Shown here piece by piece: positions 36,366 through 48,599 of a stretch of DNA of 64,000 bases; within the stretch, counting starts at the first letter, position 1; each line of letters begins with the position of its first letter. The DNA is from Megascapheus bottae (lineage: Eukaryota; Chordata; Mammalia; Rodentia; Geomyidae). Position numbers and translations under genes: made by a program. The notes beneath the pieces were generated by a model. It was not told the origin of the DNA. It made no database searches and saw only the letters and a list, made by a program, of their open reading frames with translations. The stretch spans positions 50,973,858 to 51,037,857 of the forward strand of contig JANJXV010000004.1 of assembly GCA_024803745.1 (NCBI GenBank). Reading direction: 5' to 3'.

Positions 36366-37225
36366 TAGTGAGGATTGATTTCCAAGCCTAGGCCAAATCC
36401 CAAATAGAAAAATCAAATTTAACACTCATGGTTAATATTAGTGAATACTCTGAGATCATTTTATGAGACTTGCTGTGGCATGGCCTTTTCACTTTTTAAA
36501 GGTAAGACTACTAAAGTAACCTAAATCAATATTGATCCTGAGTAGAAATTAAAGTGAAGTTTATGTGCTATTGGGAAAAATAATTAAAAATCAAATTAAT
36601 ATTTATGTCTTTGGAGAAGACATAAATCTCTTGCAACGTTCCAGATGCTGTGAGACAGTGATGTGTGGGCAGATATAAATCAGGAAGGAACAATACTCAC
36701 AGTGCCATTTCATTTACTAGAAGATAAACAAAAATGATGATGATTATTGATTCTGGCAAACTACCTAGTGTCTTACAGAGTACTCCATGCGAATATCTTA
36801 AATTTTATGCTAAACTAGAGGTGAAATATTGAATCTATTTACTCTAAAGTTATTTAGTACCTATAATGTGGTAGACCCTGTGCCAAGCTCTGATAACATA
36901 TAGATGATTAAAAACAAAATAATTTAAATCTAAAACAGTTTACAAGTTAGCAAGGGAGACCGAGGTGGAAGTTATTTTGAAGGTAAAGTAATGATGGCAG
37001 CCTGTAGGTCCTGTTTGGAAACTGAAGAGTTTAGGGAAGCCTGGGGGGAGTTGGGAACATTCTATAGCAAAAGCATAGCCCAAAGGACACAGCAAAATAA
37101 AATCTAACATCAGATCAGTGAGTTGAAAAGAAAGGAATATACCATTTTGAATATTACATAAAAAGTAGACATTCAAATTGATAACACCTGCATGCATACA
37201 TTTAAGGGTGCACTAAGACATGTGA
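36366..37225. other. unique stretch, no gene seen
   Basis: No recognised element. Confidence 0.5.
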
Positions 37226-37301
37226 ACTAGGAGAGGTGGGTAGACATAATGCAGGAGCGGGAAAGAGAGGAAGAAAAGAATGAAGAAAGAAGACAGATGT
37301 T

Positions 37302-38399
37302 GCTTGCTTCTTGCCTTATTGCACTGGCTAGGAATTCTAGTACTATGTTAAAAAGTAGTGGAGAGAGTGGGCATCCTTGTCTCGTTCCTGATTTTAGAGG
37401 GAATGGCTTTAGATTTTCACCATTAAGTGTAATACTAGCAGTGGGTTTCTCATACACAGCCTTTATTACATTGAGGAATGTTCCATGGATTCCTAGTTTC
37501 TCCAGAACTTTTAACATAAAGGGGTGTTGGATGTTGTCAAATGCCTTTTCCACATCTATTGAGACAATCATGTGATTTTTGTCCTTGCTCCTGTTGATGT
37601 GTTGAATTATATTAATTTATTTGCATATGTTGAACCAGCTTTGCCTCCCTGTGATGAATCCAGTTTGATCATAGTGTATAATTGTTTTGATGAGTTGTTG
37701 TAGACAGTTGGCCAGTATTTTGTTGAGAAGTTTTGCATCGATGTTCATCAAAGAAATAGGTCTATATTTCTCTTTCTTTGATGAATCTCTGTCTGGTTTG
37801 GGGATGAGGGTTATACTGGCTTCATAGAATGAGTTTGGTAAGGAACCTTCATTTTCAATTTCGTTGAAGAGCTTAAGGAGTATTGGTGTGAGCTCTGCTT
37901 TGAAGACCTTATAGAATTCAGCTGTGAATCCATCTGGCCCTGGGCTTTTCTTAGGTGGAAGTTCTCTAATTGCCATTTGTATTTCAGAGCTTGAAATAGG
38001 CCTGTTGAGTTGGCTTAGTTCTTCTTGGTTCAGTGTGGGTATGCTAATATTGGCTAGGAATTCATTCATTTCTTCTAGATTCTCAAATTTGTTGGCGTAA
38101 AGGTTTGAGAAGTATTCCCTCATGATATTCTGGATCTTGGTAATTTCTGTCATGATATTACCATTTTCGTCTGCGATTTTGTTTATTTCGATATGCTCTC
38201 TTCTTTTTTTGGTAAGATTTGTTAAGGGTTTGTCAATTTTGTTAATTCTTTCAAAGAACCAACTCCTTGTTTTGCTGATTCTTTCTATAGTTTTTTTTGC
38301 ATTCCAAAACATTTAATTCTGCCTTGATTTTAATAATTTGCTTTCTTCTACTGGGATTAGGGTTGGTTTGTTGCTCTTTTTCCAGGAGCTTAAGGTGAG
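37302..38399 (-). pseudogene. L1 ORF2 segment, inverted: first part of reverse transcriptase
   Basis: Translated on the minus strand it reads through the region before and into the reverse transcriptase domain. It contains SPGPDGF, then the ITLIPKP motif, then [13 protein letters not shown] with the catalytic Asp region, and [18 protein letters not shown]. These are characteristic L1 ORF2 motifs. Stops interrupt it, for example the TAA at 38313-38315 and one near 37617. On the + strand it is separated from the FADD motif only by the inversion point. Confidence 0.93.
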
Positions 38400-38402
38400 A
38401 CA

Positions 38403-40190
38403 GGGGATCCAAGTAGGAAAAGAGGAAATAAAACTATCCCTCTTTGCAGATGACATGATTCTGTATTTAAAGAATCCTATAGACTCTACTCCCAAGCTCC
38501 TTGAGTTGATTCAAAACTTTGGAAGAGTAGCAGGCTATAAAATTAACCCTCAAAAAATCAACTGCCTTCCTTTACGCCAACAGTGAGAGGAACGAGGCAA
38601 TAATCAGGAAAGCAACTCTTTCACAATAGCCTCAAAGAAAATAAAGTACCTAGGAATTAGCTTAACAAAGAATGTAAAGGACCTTTTTGATGAAAACTTT
38701 AAAACCCTAAAAAAGGAAATTAAAGCAGAACTAAGGAAATGGAAAAACCTCCCATGCTCCTGGATTGGAAGAATCAACATTGTGAAAATGACAATCTTGC
38801 CAGGGCTATCTACAAATTCAACGAAATACCCATCAATATCCCAATGTCATTCTTTAAAGAAATAGAAGAGGCAATTCAAAATTTCATATGGAATAGTAAA
38901 AGACCCCGTATAGCAAAAACACTTCTTAGCAGAAAGAACAGCACTGGAGGAATTTCAATTCCAAACTTTAGACTCTATTACAGGGCTATAATTCTCAAAA
39001 CAGCTTGGTACTGGCACAAGAACAGGCATGAAGACCAATGGAATAGAACTGAGGACCCAGATATTAAACCACAGACCTATGGCCACCTAATCTTTGACAA
39101 GGGAGCCAAAAAAATAGAATGGAAGAAAGACAGCCTCTTTAACAAGTTGTGCTGGCAGAACTGGTTAAGCACCTGCAGAAAACTAAAGTTGGATCCTTCT
39201 TTGTCACCCTGCACTAGAATTAACTCCAAATGGATCAAAGACCTGGAGGTAAAAGCTGACATGCTGAAAACTTTACAGGAAGGAATAGGAGATACACTAG
39301 GCCTCCTTGGCACAGGTTGGAACTTTCTTAATAAGGACCAAGAATCACAAAAAATCAGAGAAAGGCTGGATAAGTGGGACTGCATTAAACTGCGGAGCTT
39401 TTGTATGGCAAAGGACATAGCTAGTCAATTAATCAGGAAGCCTACAGAGTGGGAGAAGATCTTCACTAACCAAACAACGGACAAAAGCCTCATATCTAAA
39501 ATATATCAACAACTCAAAAAATTGAATCACTACAAAACTAATCTCCAAAGAAACAACCATCCCATTAAAAGATGGGCCAAAGACTTAAAGAGAGTCTTCT
39601 CTGAAGAAGAAACAACAATGGCCTATAGACACATAAAGAAATGCTCAACATCTCTGGTCATAAAAGAAATGCAAATCAAAACAACTCTAAGATTCCACCT
39701 CACTCCAGTTAGAATGCCCAGGATCAGGAAAATGAATAATAACAGATGCTGGAGGGGATGTGGCCAGGAGGGATCACTGCTACACTGTTGGTGGGAGTGC
39801 AAACTCATTCAACCACTATGGAAAGCAGTGTGGCAGTGCCTCAAAAGGCTAAACATAGAACTCCCCTATGACCCAGCAATTCGACTACTTGGCATTTACC
39901 CAACCATCCAGAAACAAGGACGTACTAAATCCACTAGCACAACAATGTTCATTGCAGCACTATTCACCATAGCAAAGATATGGAACCAACCTAGATGTCC
40001 CTCAGTTGATGAATGGATCAATGAGTTGTGGTATTTGTACACAATGGAATTCTATGCTGCTGTCAGAAAGAACGACATTGCCCCATTTGCTAGGAAATGG
40101 AAAGACTTAGAAAAAATCATATTAAGTGAAGTAAGCCAAACTCAAAGGAACTTAGGCTCAATGGTTTCCCTCATTTGTCATAATCAGTAG
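38403..40190 (+). pseudogene. L1 ORF2 remainder: catalytic FADD to C-terminus
   Basis: It starts just before the reverse transcriptase active site FADD (codons at 38443-38454) and runs about 580 codons to the stop at 40188-40190, close to the distance expected for mammalian L1. Single-base indels break the frame near 38550, 38615 and 38805. From about 38808 onward some 460 codons are uninterrupted. This part includes the post-reverse-transcriptase domain and the Cys/His cluster C-W-R-G-C then H-C-W-W-E-C (39750-39800). The inversion and frameshifts make the element inactive. Confidence 0.93.
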
Positions 40191-40610
40191 ATACTTTGGG
40201 CTCTACTAGCAAAGATCTGCAATAGAGCAAAATCTTGATACATAAGGCCATATAGTATGAAGCTAATTGAAAGGACCTCTAGGATATTGAAACAAAAGCC
40301 ATATAACGAATGATTGTTGTCCTTAATGTACTATGTTATCTCTCATCTCCTTTGCTGTCCCTTGGGTATCTCATAATGTTATAGTATCTCACTTTGTTGT
40401 CTGATATATTGAAGTTATTTGTATCTGGTTATTTGAAATTTGATAGGGAAGGGGGAAAACTAAGACGGGTGGGCGAGGTGAGGGGGAGGGTAAAGAGTAC
40501 CAAGACATGTGAAAGGATATCAATGTATGTGAATTAAGGCACTTTCTATCTGGCAAATATCATGTAACCCTTTTATTATTTACAATAAAAAATATTTAAA
40601 AAATAAAAAA
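40191..40610 (+). other. L1 3' UTR with G-rich tract and A-rich tail
   Basis: It follows the ORF2 stop: 'ctaccttaatgtac'-type segments, then a purine tract at about 40446-40493 (for example 'gggtgggcgaggtgaggggg'), then 'caataaaaaatatttaaaaa' before the TSD. Confidence 0.85.
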
Positions 40611-40622
40611 AAGACAGATGTT

Positions 40623-41404
40623 CTAGAACAGCATCTGTCCTGTGGAGTGGATCTTGGTTATATGCTTACTGTTCAGGGTAGCTGGTTAAAATCATGATGC
40701 TTACTCATAAGGCTACAGAGGACAGCTGCCCTCCTCATTCCTATTAATATGTATGTTTTATTCTTTTATACTTATTTTATTGCATAAACAAAACTGTGCT
40801 TTCTTCTTTCTCTACATTATAGATTAAATAATCAACAGAATCCCTGAACTGGAAATAAGGTTCTCCATTAAATTTTAGATACTGTCTTAGGCCTAGAAAT
40901 ACCTTTGATGAATCCCTATAGGTGTTTTCAATATCCATGCCTAAGGTCACAATTGGCCTTTTAACTAAAATGCCTGATAGAAGGAAGTCATGAGAACATA
41001 TGGTTGAAATGGCAAGCATTCAGACATTTCCTCTGTTTTAATTCCAAAATACTTTTTACCTAAGATTTACTTAAAAAATGATAGTTTGCCACAAAATATT
41101 TTATATTAATGCTCCTCTAAAATTTAGATTAATTTTACATCATTTTTTTAAAAATAGTTTTTAGTCTTGTTTTGCAAACTAAGGTATAGGATCAACAAGA
41201 ACAAGGAGCTTTAAAACACCTTTTGAATGGCTTATTGTGTTATTCAATGTATTTCACATTGAAGATGTTTTCAAATGTTTACTGATTTAAGCCTACAACT
41301 TAATCTAGTTTTTTCATTCCTTTTTGCCTTTTTCCTTTCCTTCCTTTTTTTGCATTCATTCATATTTTTTTCTGAGCTCTAATAACAGCCCTTTATATTT
41401 TATG
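40623..41404. other. unique stretch, no gene seen
   Basis: No recognised element. The minus frame at 40777-41019 has no domain. Confidence 0.5.
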
Positions 41405-41505
41405 TTGATATGAGTCTTGCTAAATTGCCCAGGTAGTTTTCATACTTACAATTCTCCTAATTCAGACAATAGAGTAGCTGGGATTATAGGTGTACATCTA
41501 TATGC
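41405..41505 (-). repeat. old B1/7SL-type monomer
   Basis: 'gtcttgctaaattgcccagg' and 'gagtagctgggattatagg' are the antisense of a 7SL-derived monomer of the Alu/B1 type. No Geo part is attached, so it predates or lies outside the composite family. Confidence 0.7.
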
Positions 41506-41791
41506 TTTTACTTTTATGATTTCTAATGTGATTAATAGAATTAATTAGAATCAATAGAAATTATTTACTCTCCAGTTCTCTAATTGATTCTAATTAATTT
41601 GAAATTGCTATTTGTTAGTATCATATTGAGCATAGTATAAAAATTAATAACCACAGCATCAGTGGGATGAGGTGGATGATATCAGTTCTAGTACTTGCAC
41701 ATGAACTATGCATAATATTTGTATATCATCCCAGATGGTCTAAAACATTGCTATATGGTACACCATATTTTTAATATGTTAAGAAACATTT

Positions 41792-41947
41792 TTTGGCCAG
41801 TCCTGGGGCTGTCTTTGAGTTTTCTCAAGGCTAGGACTCAACCACTTGAGCCACAGCCCTTTTCTTTATATGTGATTCCAGAGAATGGAAAACAGGGCTT
41901 CATGCATGCTAGGCAAACATTCTACTACTAGGCCACTCTCCCATCCC
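41792..41947 (-). repeat. IDL-Geo SINE, internally shortened
   Basis: Antisense of both monomers, with part of the Geo monomer missing ('ggccagtcctggggctgtct'). The left monomer is recognisable ('ttcatgcatgctaggcaaac'). Confidence 0.85.
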
Positions 41948-42550
41948 TACACCATTTTTTATACAACATAAATTGCTAGATAAATATTTGTTATACTATG
42001 TTATCTAAAGCATAATTACAGAAACAAATGTCTACATATGTCCAGTACAGACACAATTCTTTTCTAAGTACTTTATTTGTGAATGTGGAACTAGTGCATT
42101 CAGAGATTGAATGTTTTGTAACACATTTTATTAAATTCTTATAGATATCATTTTCATTTTTCACATGAAATTCCAAGAAACATGCAGAGTCTGAGACTTT
42201 ACCTTTACATTAATAAGCTAGTCTTGTGCGGTTTCATGGATAGTGACTGTAAACATGAGCCATTTGGGCTCTGGGACAAAGGAGACTTTATTACTCAAAG
42301 TAATTATGGCTGCCTCAGTAACATCAGTTGTTCCAGTTTCTTGAGAACCATTTTTTACAGAGCAATGCACACTGTGCCAGATGATATTGTGACATTCAGT
42401 GGGTTGTATTACAGAAAACCTCCAAGTTATGGAGGAAGCACCCCCCACCCCACCCACACTTTTATAAGAAAGATGTTAGTCAATCTGTCAAATCTTTGAC
42501 CTCTAGGCTGATGTTATCTTATTATATTGGATAGTAATAAAAATCTTCCC
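41948..42550. other. unique stretch, no gene seen
   Basis: The overlapping frames at 42182-42499 (plus) and 42218-42457 (minus) have no recognisable domain. Nothing else was seen. Confidence 0.5.
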
Positions 42551-42552
42551 TG

Positions 42553-42801
42553 TGAGCCACATGTAGTGACTCATGCCTGCAATACTAGCTACTCAAGAGA
42601 CTGATATCTGAGGATCATGGTTCAAAGTTAACCCCCAGGACTTAAAAATAAATCTGGGACTCTTATTTCCAATTAACTAATAGAATACCAGGAAGTCACG
42701 CTGTGGCTCAAGGGGTAAGGAGGCAGCCTTGAGCTGAAGCACTGAGGACAATACAGAGGCCCTGAGTTCAAGTCCCATGACAGAAAAAAAAAAGAAAAAA
42801 G
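42553..42801 (+). repeat. B1-Geo composite SINE
   Basis: Head 'tagtgactcatgcctgcaat', B1-like middle, linker ('gactcttatttccaattaac'), Geo-like right part ('gctgtggctcaaggggtaag') and an A tail to about 42801. Imperfect flanking repeats (TCTTCCCTGTG / TTTTCCTTGTG) are a plausible TSD. Confidence 0.88.
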
Positions 42802-42988
42802 AATTTTCCTTGTGTTCCAGAAAAAGCACTAGTCTTTACTCTCCAATTCTGTTTATTACCCAAACTTCTGGAATGAATATCACAAAAGGAAAGTTTCTGG
42901 TGACTTTACCTAAAAGATGGGAAGAAATATGAGAGATCAAGGGAGAGTTGTCTTGGAAGAAATGATATATACTTTTAAGCCCTGCTTT

Positions 42989-44155
42989 TTTCCCATATAT
43001 TTTATTGTAATTAATAGAAGGGTTACATTATATTCACCAGATAGAAGGTGCATTACTTCACAAACATTGATACCCTTTCTCATGTCATGGTCCCCATTTC
43101 CCTCCCCTCTACCCCCCAATCATCTTGATTTCCCCCATTTTCTATCCAATTTCAAATAACCAATTAAGCATATATAAAATATATCAGATAACAAGGTGAA
43201 ATATTGTAACAATATGAGATAACCAAGGGACATCAAAAGAGATGAGAGATAGTACATTAAGGACAACAGTCACTCATTATATGGCTTTTGTTTCTATATC
43301 CTGGAGGTCCTTTCATTTAGCATCATACTATATGGCCTTATGTATCTAGGTTCTGCTCTATTGTAAATCTCTTCTAGTAGAGCCGAAGGTTTCTACTGAT
43401 TATGACAAATGAGGGAAACCATTGAGCCTATGTTCCTTTGAGTCTGGCTTACTTCACTTAATATGATTTTTTCTAAGTCTTACATTTCCTTACAAATGGG
43501 GCAATGTCGTTCTTTCTGACAGCAGCATAGAATTCCATTGTGTATAAATACCACATCTTGTTGATCCACTCATCAACTGAGGGACATCTGGGTTAGTTCC
43601 ATATCTTTGCTATGGTAAATAGTGCTACAATGAACATTGTTGTGCTGGTGGATTTAGTATGTCCTTGTTTCTGGACAATTGGGTAAATGCCAAGTAGTGG
43701 AATTGCTGGGTCATAGGGGAGCTCTATGTTTAGTCTTTTGAGGAACTGCCATACTGCTTTCCATAGTGGTTGAAAGAGTTTGCACTCCCACCAACAGTGT
43801 AGTAGTTATCCCTCCTGGCCACATCCCCTGCAGCATCTGTTGTTATTAGTTTTCTTGATCCTGGCCATTCTAACTGGAGTGAGGTGGAATCTTAGAGTTG
43901 TTTTGATTTGCATTTCTTTTATGGCCAGAGATGTTGAGCATTTCTTTATGTGTCTATAGGCCATTTTTATTTCTTCTTCAGAGAAGACTCTCTTTAAAAT
44001 CTTTGGCCCATCTTTTAATGGGATGTTTTTTTTTTTGAGATTAGTTTTGGAGTGATTCAATTTTTGGAGCTGTTGATATATTTTAGATATGAGGCCTTTG
44101 TCTGTTTTATGGTTAGTGAAGATCTTCTCCCACTCTGTAGGCTTTCTAGCTAATT
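42989..44155 (-). mobile_element. 5'-truncated L1 with TSD
   Basis: Read on the minus strand it runs from the late part of ORF2 (about 44155) through the ORF2 stop and 3' UTR to the A-rich end near 42989. The 16-bp TSD TTTTAAGCCCTGCTTT is at 42973-42988 and 44156-44171. It keeps the segment [20 protein letters not shown] and the Cys cluster, but is frameshifted. It shares diagnostic differences (RMARIKKT) with the copy at 54848 rather than with those at 29 and 38 kb. Confidence 0.94.
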
Positions 44156-44205
44156 TTTTAAGCCCTGCTTTATAGATGAGAAAACTGTGCTTCAGGAAAT
44201 TTAGG

Positions 44206-44425
44206 AATCATAACTTGAGTTATGCCTATAATCCTGGCCTCTCCACAGGCTGAGGTTTGAGGCTTATAATTCAAAGCTGGCCCAATGAGGGATGTCTGTG
44301 AAACTCTTATCTCTAGTTAACCAGCAAAAAACCTTGGAAGTACAGCTGTGTTTTAAGTGCTAGAGTGCCAGGCTTAAGTGTAAAAGCTTAGGGGACAGCA
44401 CCCGGCCTCTGAGTTTCAACTTCAT
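44206..44425 (+). repeat. B1-Geo composite SINE, diverged
   Basis: 'atgcctataatcctggcctc', 'ggctgaggtttgaggc', linker ('aactcttatctctagttaac') and a worn right part ('gtgctagagtgccagg'). Confidence 0.78.
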
Positions 44426-46072
44426 TATTGACATTCACATGCATGAACACAAAATCAGGTCTCGTATTTACAAATCTTGTAATAACAAAGCTAGAAGTTG
44501 ACATCATGTCGTATGATTCTGAACCTTTATAAGCTTTTGACTTGGCTATTAAGATATCTCTCATCTCATTTAGAGAATCTAGATTTAGAAGTCAGTTATT
44601 GTATCTACACTACTCGAAGCTCAATCATCGAGAATGTACTTTTTTAATTTGCTTACAGTTTTTTTTTCTAAGCGTAAGGATTGTATCATAAACAAGTGAC
44701 TACAATTCTTTTGTATAGCGATCATAAACAAAGATATTCTTATGGTCATATATCAATAAAGAATTTTGCCTTTGTTGTTCAAAGCATACTGAATTTCTTG
44801 AAATATTCTTTTCTTGTGTTCGCTATAAGCAGACATTTGATTTTATTCCAATTAGAACTGAAGTTTACAAGTGTTAATCCACCGGTGTCATAAGACCCAG
44901 GGTTCACTCTGGGGAGGACTTCTGACATATGTATTTGTAGCAATTTTTCATATAAAATATGGCAGGGTGTATTGGAGAGAGAAGTATGTCTGGATTATTT
45001 CAGCAGCATAATTGACTGTTTTTATGTGTGTCATGGCATTTCTTAAAACTTTGGCTGGGATTGTGGCATTTCACATCACAGGAAAGGAAATAAAGCTGTA
45101 TTGTAGTTTGCTTACATCAGTACCTAAAAAAAAAAATAAAATCCAATTTCAAAGGAGCAAGACTTTTTCCTTGTGGAAAGCAAGGTCTGTGTAGCATTTT
45201 CATTTCCTGTCTTTTTGACTTCCAGTGCTCCCCTTCAAAAAGTTCTCAATACAGAAAGCAGAACTTGCCTGCAGCACAAAAACCAGAGCCCACTTTTATT
45301 ATTGTTGTTTCAGGGCTCCTGGATCTCATGCTGAACCTTAAAATCCTATTCGCAGCTCAGCTGCCAGCAAGCTGTGAGTGAGCAGGGAAAAGTGGAAGAA
45401 ATAACAGGCTTCCCCATGCAATCAGTAGTTCCCCACTGAAACCATATGTCATGCAAAGAATCCAGGAGACTTGAAAAGTCTCAGAAACTGCCTTGACACC
45501 ACTGCTTCAAATGGGAATTTGTGATGGGCAAGTGCCTGTCAGAAGGATCAGACAAATAGAAATAAATGAGCAAAGGAACAACTGTCATTAACTAAGGAAT
45601 GTCTTCCAAACAGTTGCTCTGTATGGATTTAATCAATTGACTGAGACTTCCTAACTGTGGCATACTTCTTAACCCCAGATACCAAATTGGAAGTACTTAG
45701 TGCTAAAGAAGTAACAAACACCTTTTCTAATAACGTATGCCATTGGTTGCCATTGTAGCAACCAAGTAATTATTGGAAGCACTAGAGTGAAAAATCCATC
45801 CTATTTTCAAATCCATCATATTTTCATCCTGCTATTTTCCAAAGTTAGATATTAATATTAATGTCATGGCTATTAGCATACAATCTTCAAAACCAAGAAA
45901 AACATGGATCCAAAACCCAGGATCCTCAGCCTACTCATGTTAAAAGGAGAAAGCAGAAAAATAATGGAAGGCCAATACTCTCAAAAGACTTTGAGTATAG
46001 GTTATGGAGATGACATACAGAGTCTCATTGGAACCTGGGTAAATACTGGAACCCTTTGGTACCATGAACATA

Positions 46073-46073
<1 letters not shown>
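44426..46073. other. repeat-poor stretch, no gene seen
   Basis: No SINE or L1 in 1.6 kb. About 45180-45720 is slightly less AT-rich than its surroundings. No exon with paired splice sites was found. Confidence 0.45.

Positions 46074-46124
<51 letters not shown>
46074..46124. repeat. (AC)n microsatellite
   Basis: About 25 AC units. No SINE end is recognisable directly upstream, unlike the AC arrays at 7.4 and 13.0 kb. Confidence 0.96.
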
Positions 46125-46128
<4 letters not shown>

Positions 46129-47289
46129 AAAGAAGAATGTCAGAAATTAAATTAGGCACCTTTGTATATATTAAACAACAAAAATGTGTCAAAATTATTT
46201 TGTAAAAGGTTAACAGAGACCATTAGAGGATTGTGAGGTTAATGGGATACCTTGCAACTATGTATGTAAAGTCACAAATCTCCCTTGTACACTTATATAT
46301 GCTAATAAGAATATCAGAAAGAGGAAGTATCATTTTGTGACTTTGACATAAAATTTCATTGTAAAAACATACTGTAATTTCATTATAATAATTTAGTAAG
46401 AAAAGTTAACAGAACTACTTTGGGTGAGGTATATAGAATTCTTGCCAAATAATCCTTTAGCATGGAAAGCACAACCTTTCAAAGTTACATTTGATTATTT
46501 CTTCATAGGGATGAATAATATATGTATAAGATGATGATCACCAGTATGTTGAGTATGATTAAATTTAGAATTTCCATAATTATATAATTATAGATAATAA
46601 TATAATTCTATAATTCATAAATAACATTCTTTAGTTTCCTCTAAAGATAACAAAGTGGGTGCTAATTGGGCTGGATTTATAGAAATTTTAAGTTACATCT
46701 AGCCCTAAATAGTATTTATTTTTTTCAGGAATAATATTGAAGCATTTCAGTGTCTTCATTCATTTTATAATCTTTAAAACTTTATGAAGAAAGGTGATGA
46801 AGTCATGATGCATAATAAGTTTTTATTCTGCTTTTGCAATGATAGCTTAAAATCAAAGTAGATTGCATAGGTTGACTTTTAAAATGAAAATATCTAATAT
46901 TAACTGAAGTTTTATAAATTATGTGTGAGTATTCTCAGCATTTTCGTACATGGATTAATATAAAAATTCACTCTTCTCTGCACTTTTTAGAAAAACATAT
47001 GAAACTAACAAGGATCCTAATGGACACCTACACATACATTTGTATTTTTTGAAAAACTGAAACCACACTTAAAGCAATTTAAACTTGTAATTGGATTGCA
47101 TTTTAGAGTTATTTTGGAAAATCCATTATTAGGATTTTAGAAATGTTCTTCATTTTGAAATAGTACTGTAAATTGTGATAAAACTCACAGATCAGCTCTG
47201 GAAATCTATTATGTTCCTATAATATTGTAGGTGTATCATGATGAAGAATATGTCTATAACTTCCTTTTTGACAATATTTAGGTTTAATC
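46125..47289. other. unique AT-rich stretch, no gene seen
   Basis: AT-rich, with short palindromic runs such as 'aattatataattatagataa' near 46578. No element recognised. Confidence 0.5.
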
Positions 47290-47393
47290 TTAGGTTGTCA
47301 CATTGTCTAGGCTGGTTCTATGCCATTTGACCAACAATCTCAGCCACATAATGTTTTTATAGAGTATGCATCCTAAGTGCCTGGTTCAAATAG

Positions 47394-47395
47394 TT

Positions 47396-47463
<68 letters not shown>

Positions 47464-47550
47464 TTCTCATTTCTTTCCTTCCTTTTCTCCCAACCTTTCT
47501 TCCTTCCTACTTTCTTCATCCTCCTCCTCCTCCTTCTTTTCTTTTTCATC
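47394..47550. repeat. (TTTC)n repeat and polypyrimidine tract
   Basis: About 17 TTTC units to 47464, then impure CTTC/TCC units. The open frames of Ser/Phe/Leu here are repeat artefacts. Confidence 0.97.
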
Positions 47551-47711
47551 TCTCTTTGTCATTCTCATCTATAACTGCGCTATCTACATAAAAAATCATA
47601 ACACTTGGGGGTAAGGTGATAGGATTTAAAAATAATTTGAAGTTGATATATCAAATCTGCATCTTATATTCTATGCTATACAATGGCTAACTCATATTAG
47701 ATATTTCTAAA

Positions 47712-47908
47712 TTTATTTTATTTTTGTCAGGCCTGGGGCTTGAACTAAGGGCCTGACCACTGTTCTTGGCTTTCCTCAACGCTAGCACTGTACCACTTGA
47801 ACCACAGCACCACTTTTATCTTTTTTCTGTGTAAGTACCAAGGAATTGAACCTAGGGCTTTATGCATGCTAGGCAAGCACTCTACCACTAGGCCAAACTC
47901 CCGACTCT
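47712..47908 (-). repeat. IDL-Geo SINE
   Basis: Antisense of both monomers ('ggggcttgaactaagggcct', 'ccactaggccaaactcccga'). AT-rich flanks make the TSD uncertain. Confidence 0.9.
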
Positions 47909-47937
47909 CCTGAATTTATTCATTATTTATTTATTTT

Positions 47938-48075
47938 TTTCTGATTGATCGTGAGGCTTGAATTCTGGGCCTGGGCACTGTCCCTGAGCACTTCAGCACA
48001 AGACTACCACCCTACCCCTTGAGCCGCAGTGCCACTTCCGGTTTTCTAGTGGTTAATTCTGATGAGTATTATTCC
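47938..48075 (-). repeat. B1-Geo composite SINE, right part only
   Basis: Antisense right monomer ('ccccttgagccgcagtgcca') and linker ('tctagtggttaattctgatg'). The B1-like part is missing or too worn to see, so this copy is 5'-truncated. Confidence 0.75.
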
Positions 48076-48380
48076 AGATTGGGCTATACATGCCTCCTCT
48101 ATAACCACAGGAGTCCAGAAATGACAATTGAGATTGTTGTGGTTGCTCTCTGGTCCACTATGTTGTTGAGGACAAAGCTGTACTTTGTTTTTGTAACAAC
48201 TCACTTGTTCATTGTAAGACCTTGCAGGTGAAGCAGCATGATACTTTTCAAGTGTTTATCTATTATAAATGAATGGATTTTATTACTTGTTTAATAAAAT
48301 GCTAAACATGTTTTTTTGTTGTTGTTGGGACAGAAACTTGAACACAGGTCCTGGATGTTTTCATGTAGATTCTTTTTGTT
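48076..48380. other. short unique stretch, no gene seen
   Basis: No recognised element. Confidence 0.5.
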
Positions 48381-48382
48381 TT

Positions 48383-48574
48383 GTTTTTGCTAGTTGTGGG
48401 GCTTGAACTCAGACCCTGAGCACTGTCCTTGGCTTTTTTTCAAGGCTAGATCTCTACATTTGAGTCACAGCATCACTTCCACCTTTCTTTTTTTTCCTGT
48501 ATATGTGGAATTGAACCCAGGTCTTCGTGCAGGCTAGTCAAGCACTCTACCACTAGGCTAAACTCTTGGCACTC
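48383..48574 (-). repeat. IDL-Geo SINE
   Basis: Antisense of both monomers. The 8-bp flanking repeat TCATGTAG (about 48360-48367 and 48573-48580) is a possible TSD. Confidence 0.88.
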
Positions 48575-48599
48575 ATGTAGCTTTTCTTTGGTTCAAGCA

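Larger units (their letters stand above)
37302..40610 (+). mobile_element. large 5'-inverted (twin-primed) L1 with TSD
   Basis: 37302 to about 38400 is ORF2 on the minus strand; about 38403-40610 continues ORF2 and the 3' UTR on the plus strand, ending in an A-rich tail. The 12-bp TSD AAGACAGATGTT is at 37290-37301 and 40611-40622. Compared with the uninverted copy at 54848, the sequence is nearly continuous across the inversion: the inverted part ends at '...agcaagc' and the direct part starts at 'ggggatcc', with about 5 nt lost. The 5' end of ORF2, ORF1 and the promoter are absent. This is the youngest and longest L1 in the window. Confidence 0.95.

Noticed and set aside
39077..39418. Antisense open frames within L1 (also 55557-55943 and 37249-37575)
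   Set aside because: Shadow frames on the strand opposite to ORF2; the same antisense peptide recurs in each L1 copy because the DNA is repeated.
38739..40190. 483-codon open frame as a host gene
   Set aside because: It is the C-terminal part of L1 ORF2: the Cys/His cluster, the position before the 3' UTR and the TSD leave no doubt. The first about 23 codons are out of the original frame.
47290..47348. A B1-like scrap ('cattgtctaggctggttc')
   Set aside because: Too short and diverged to separate from chance similarity to the 7SL-derived consensus.
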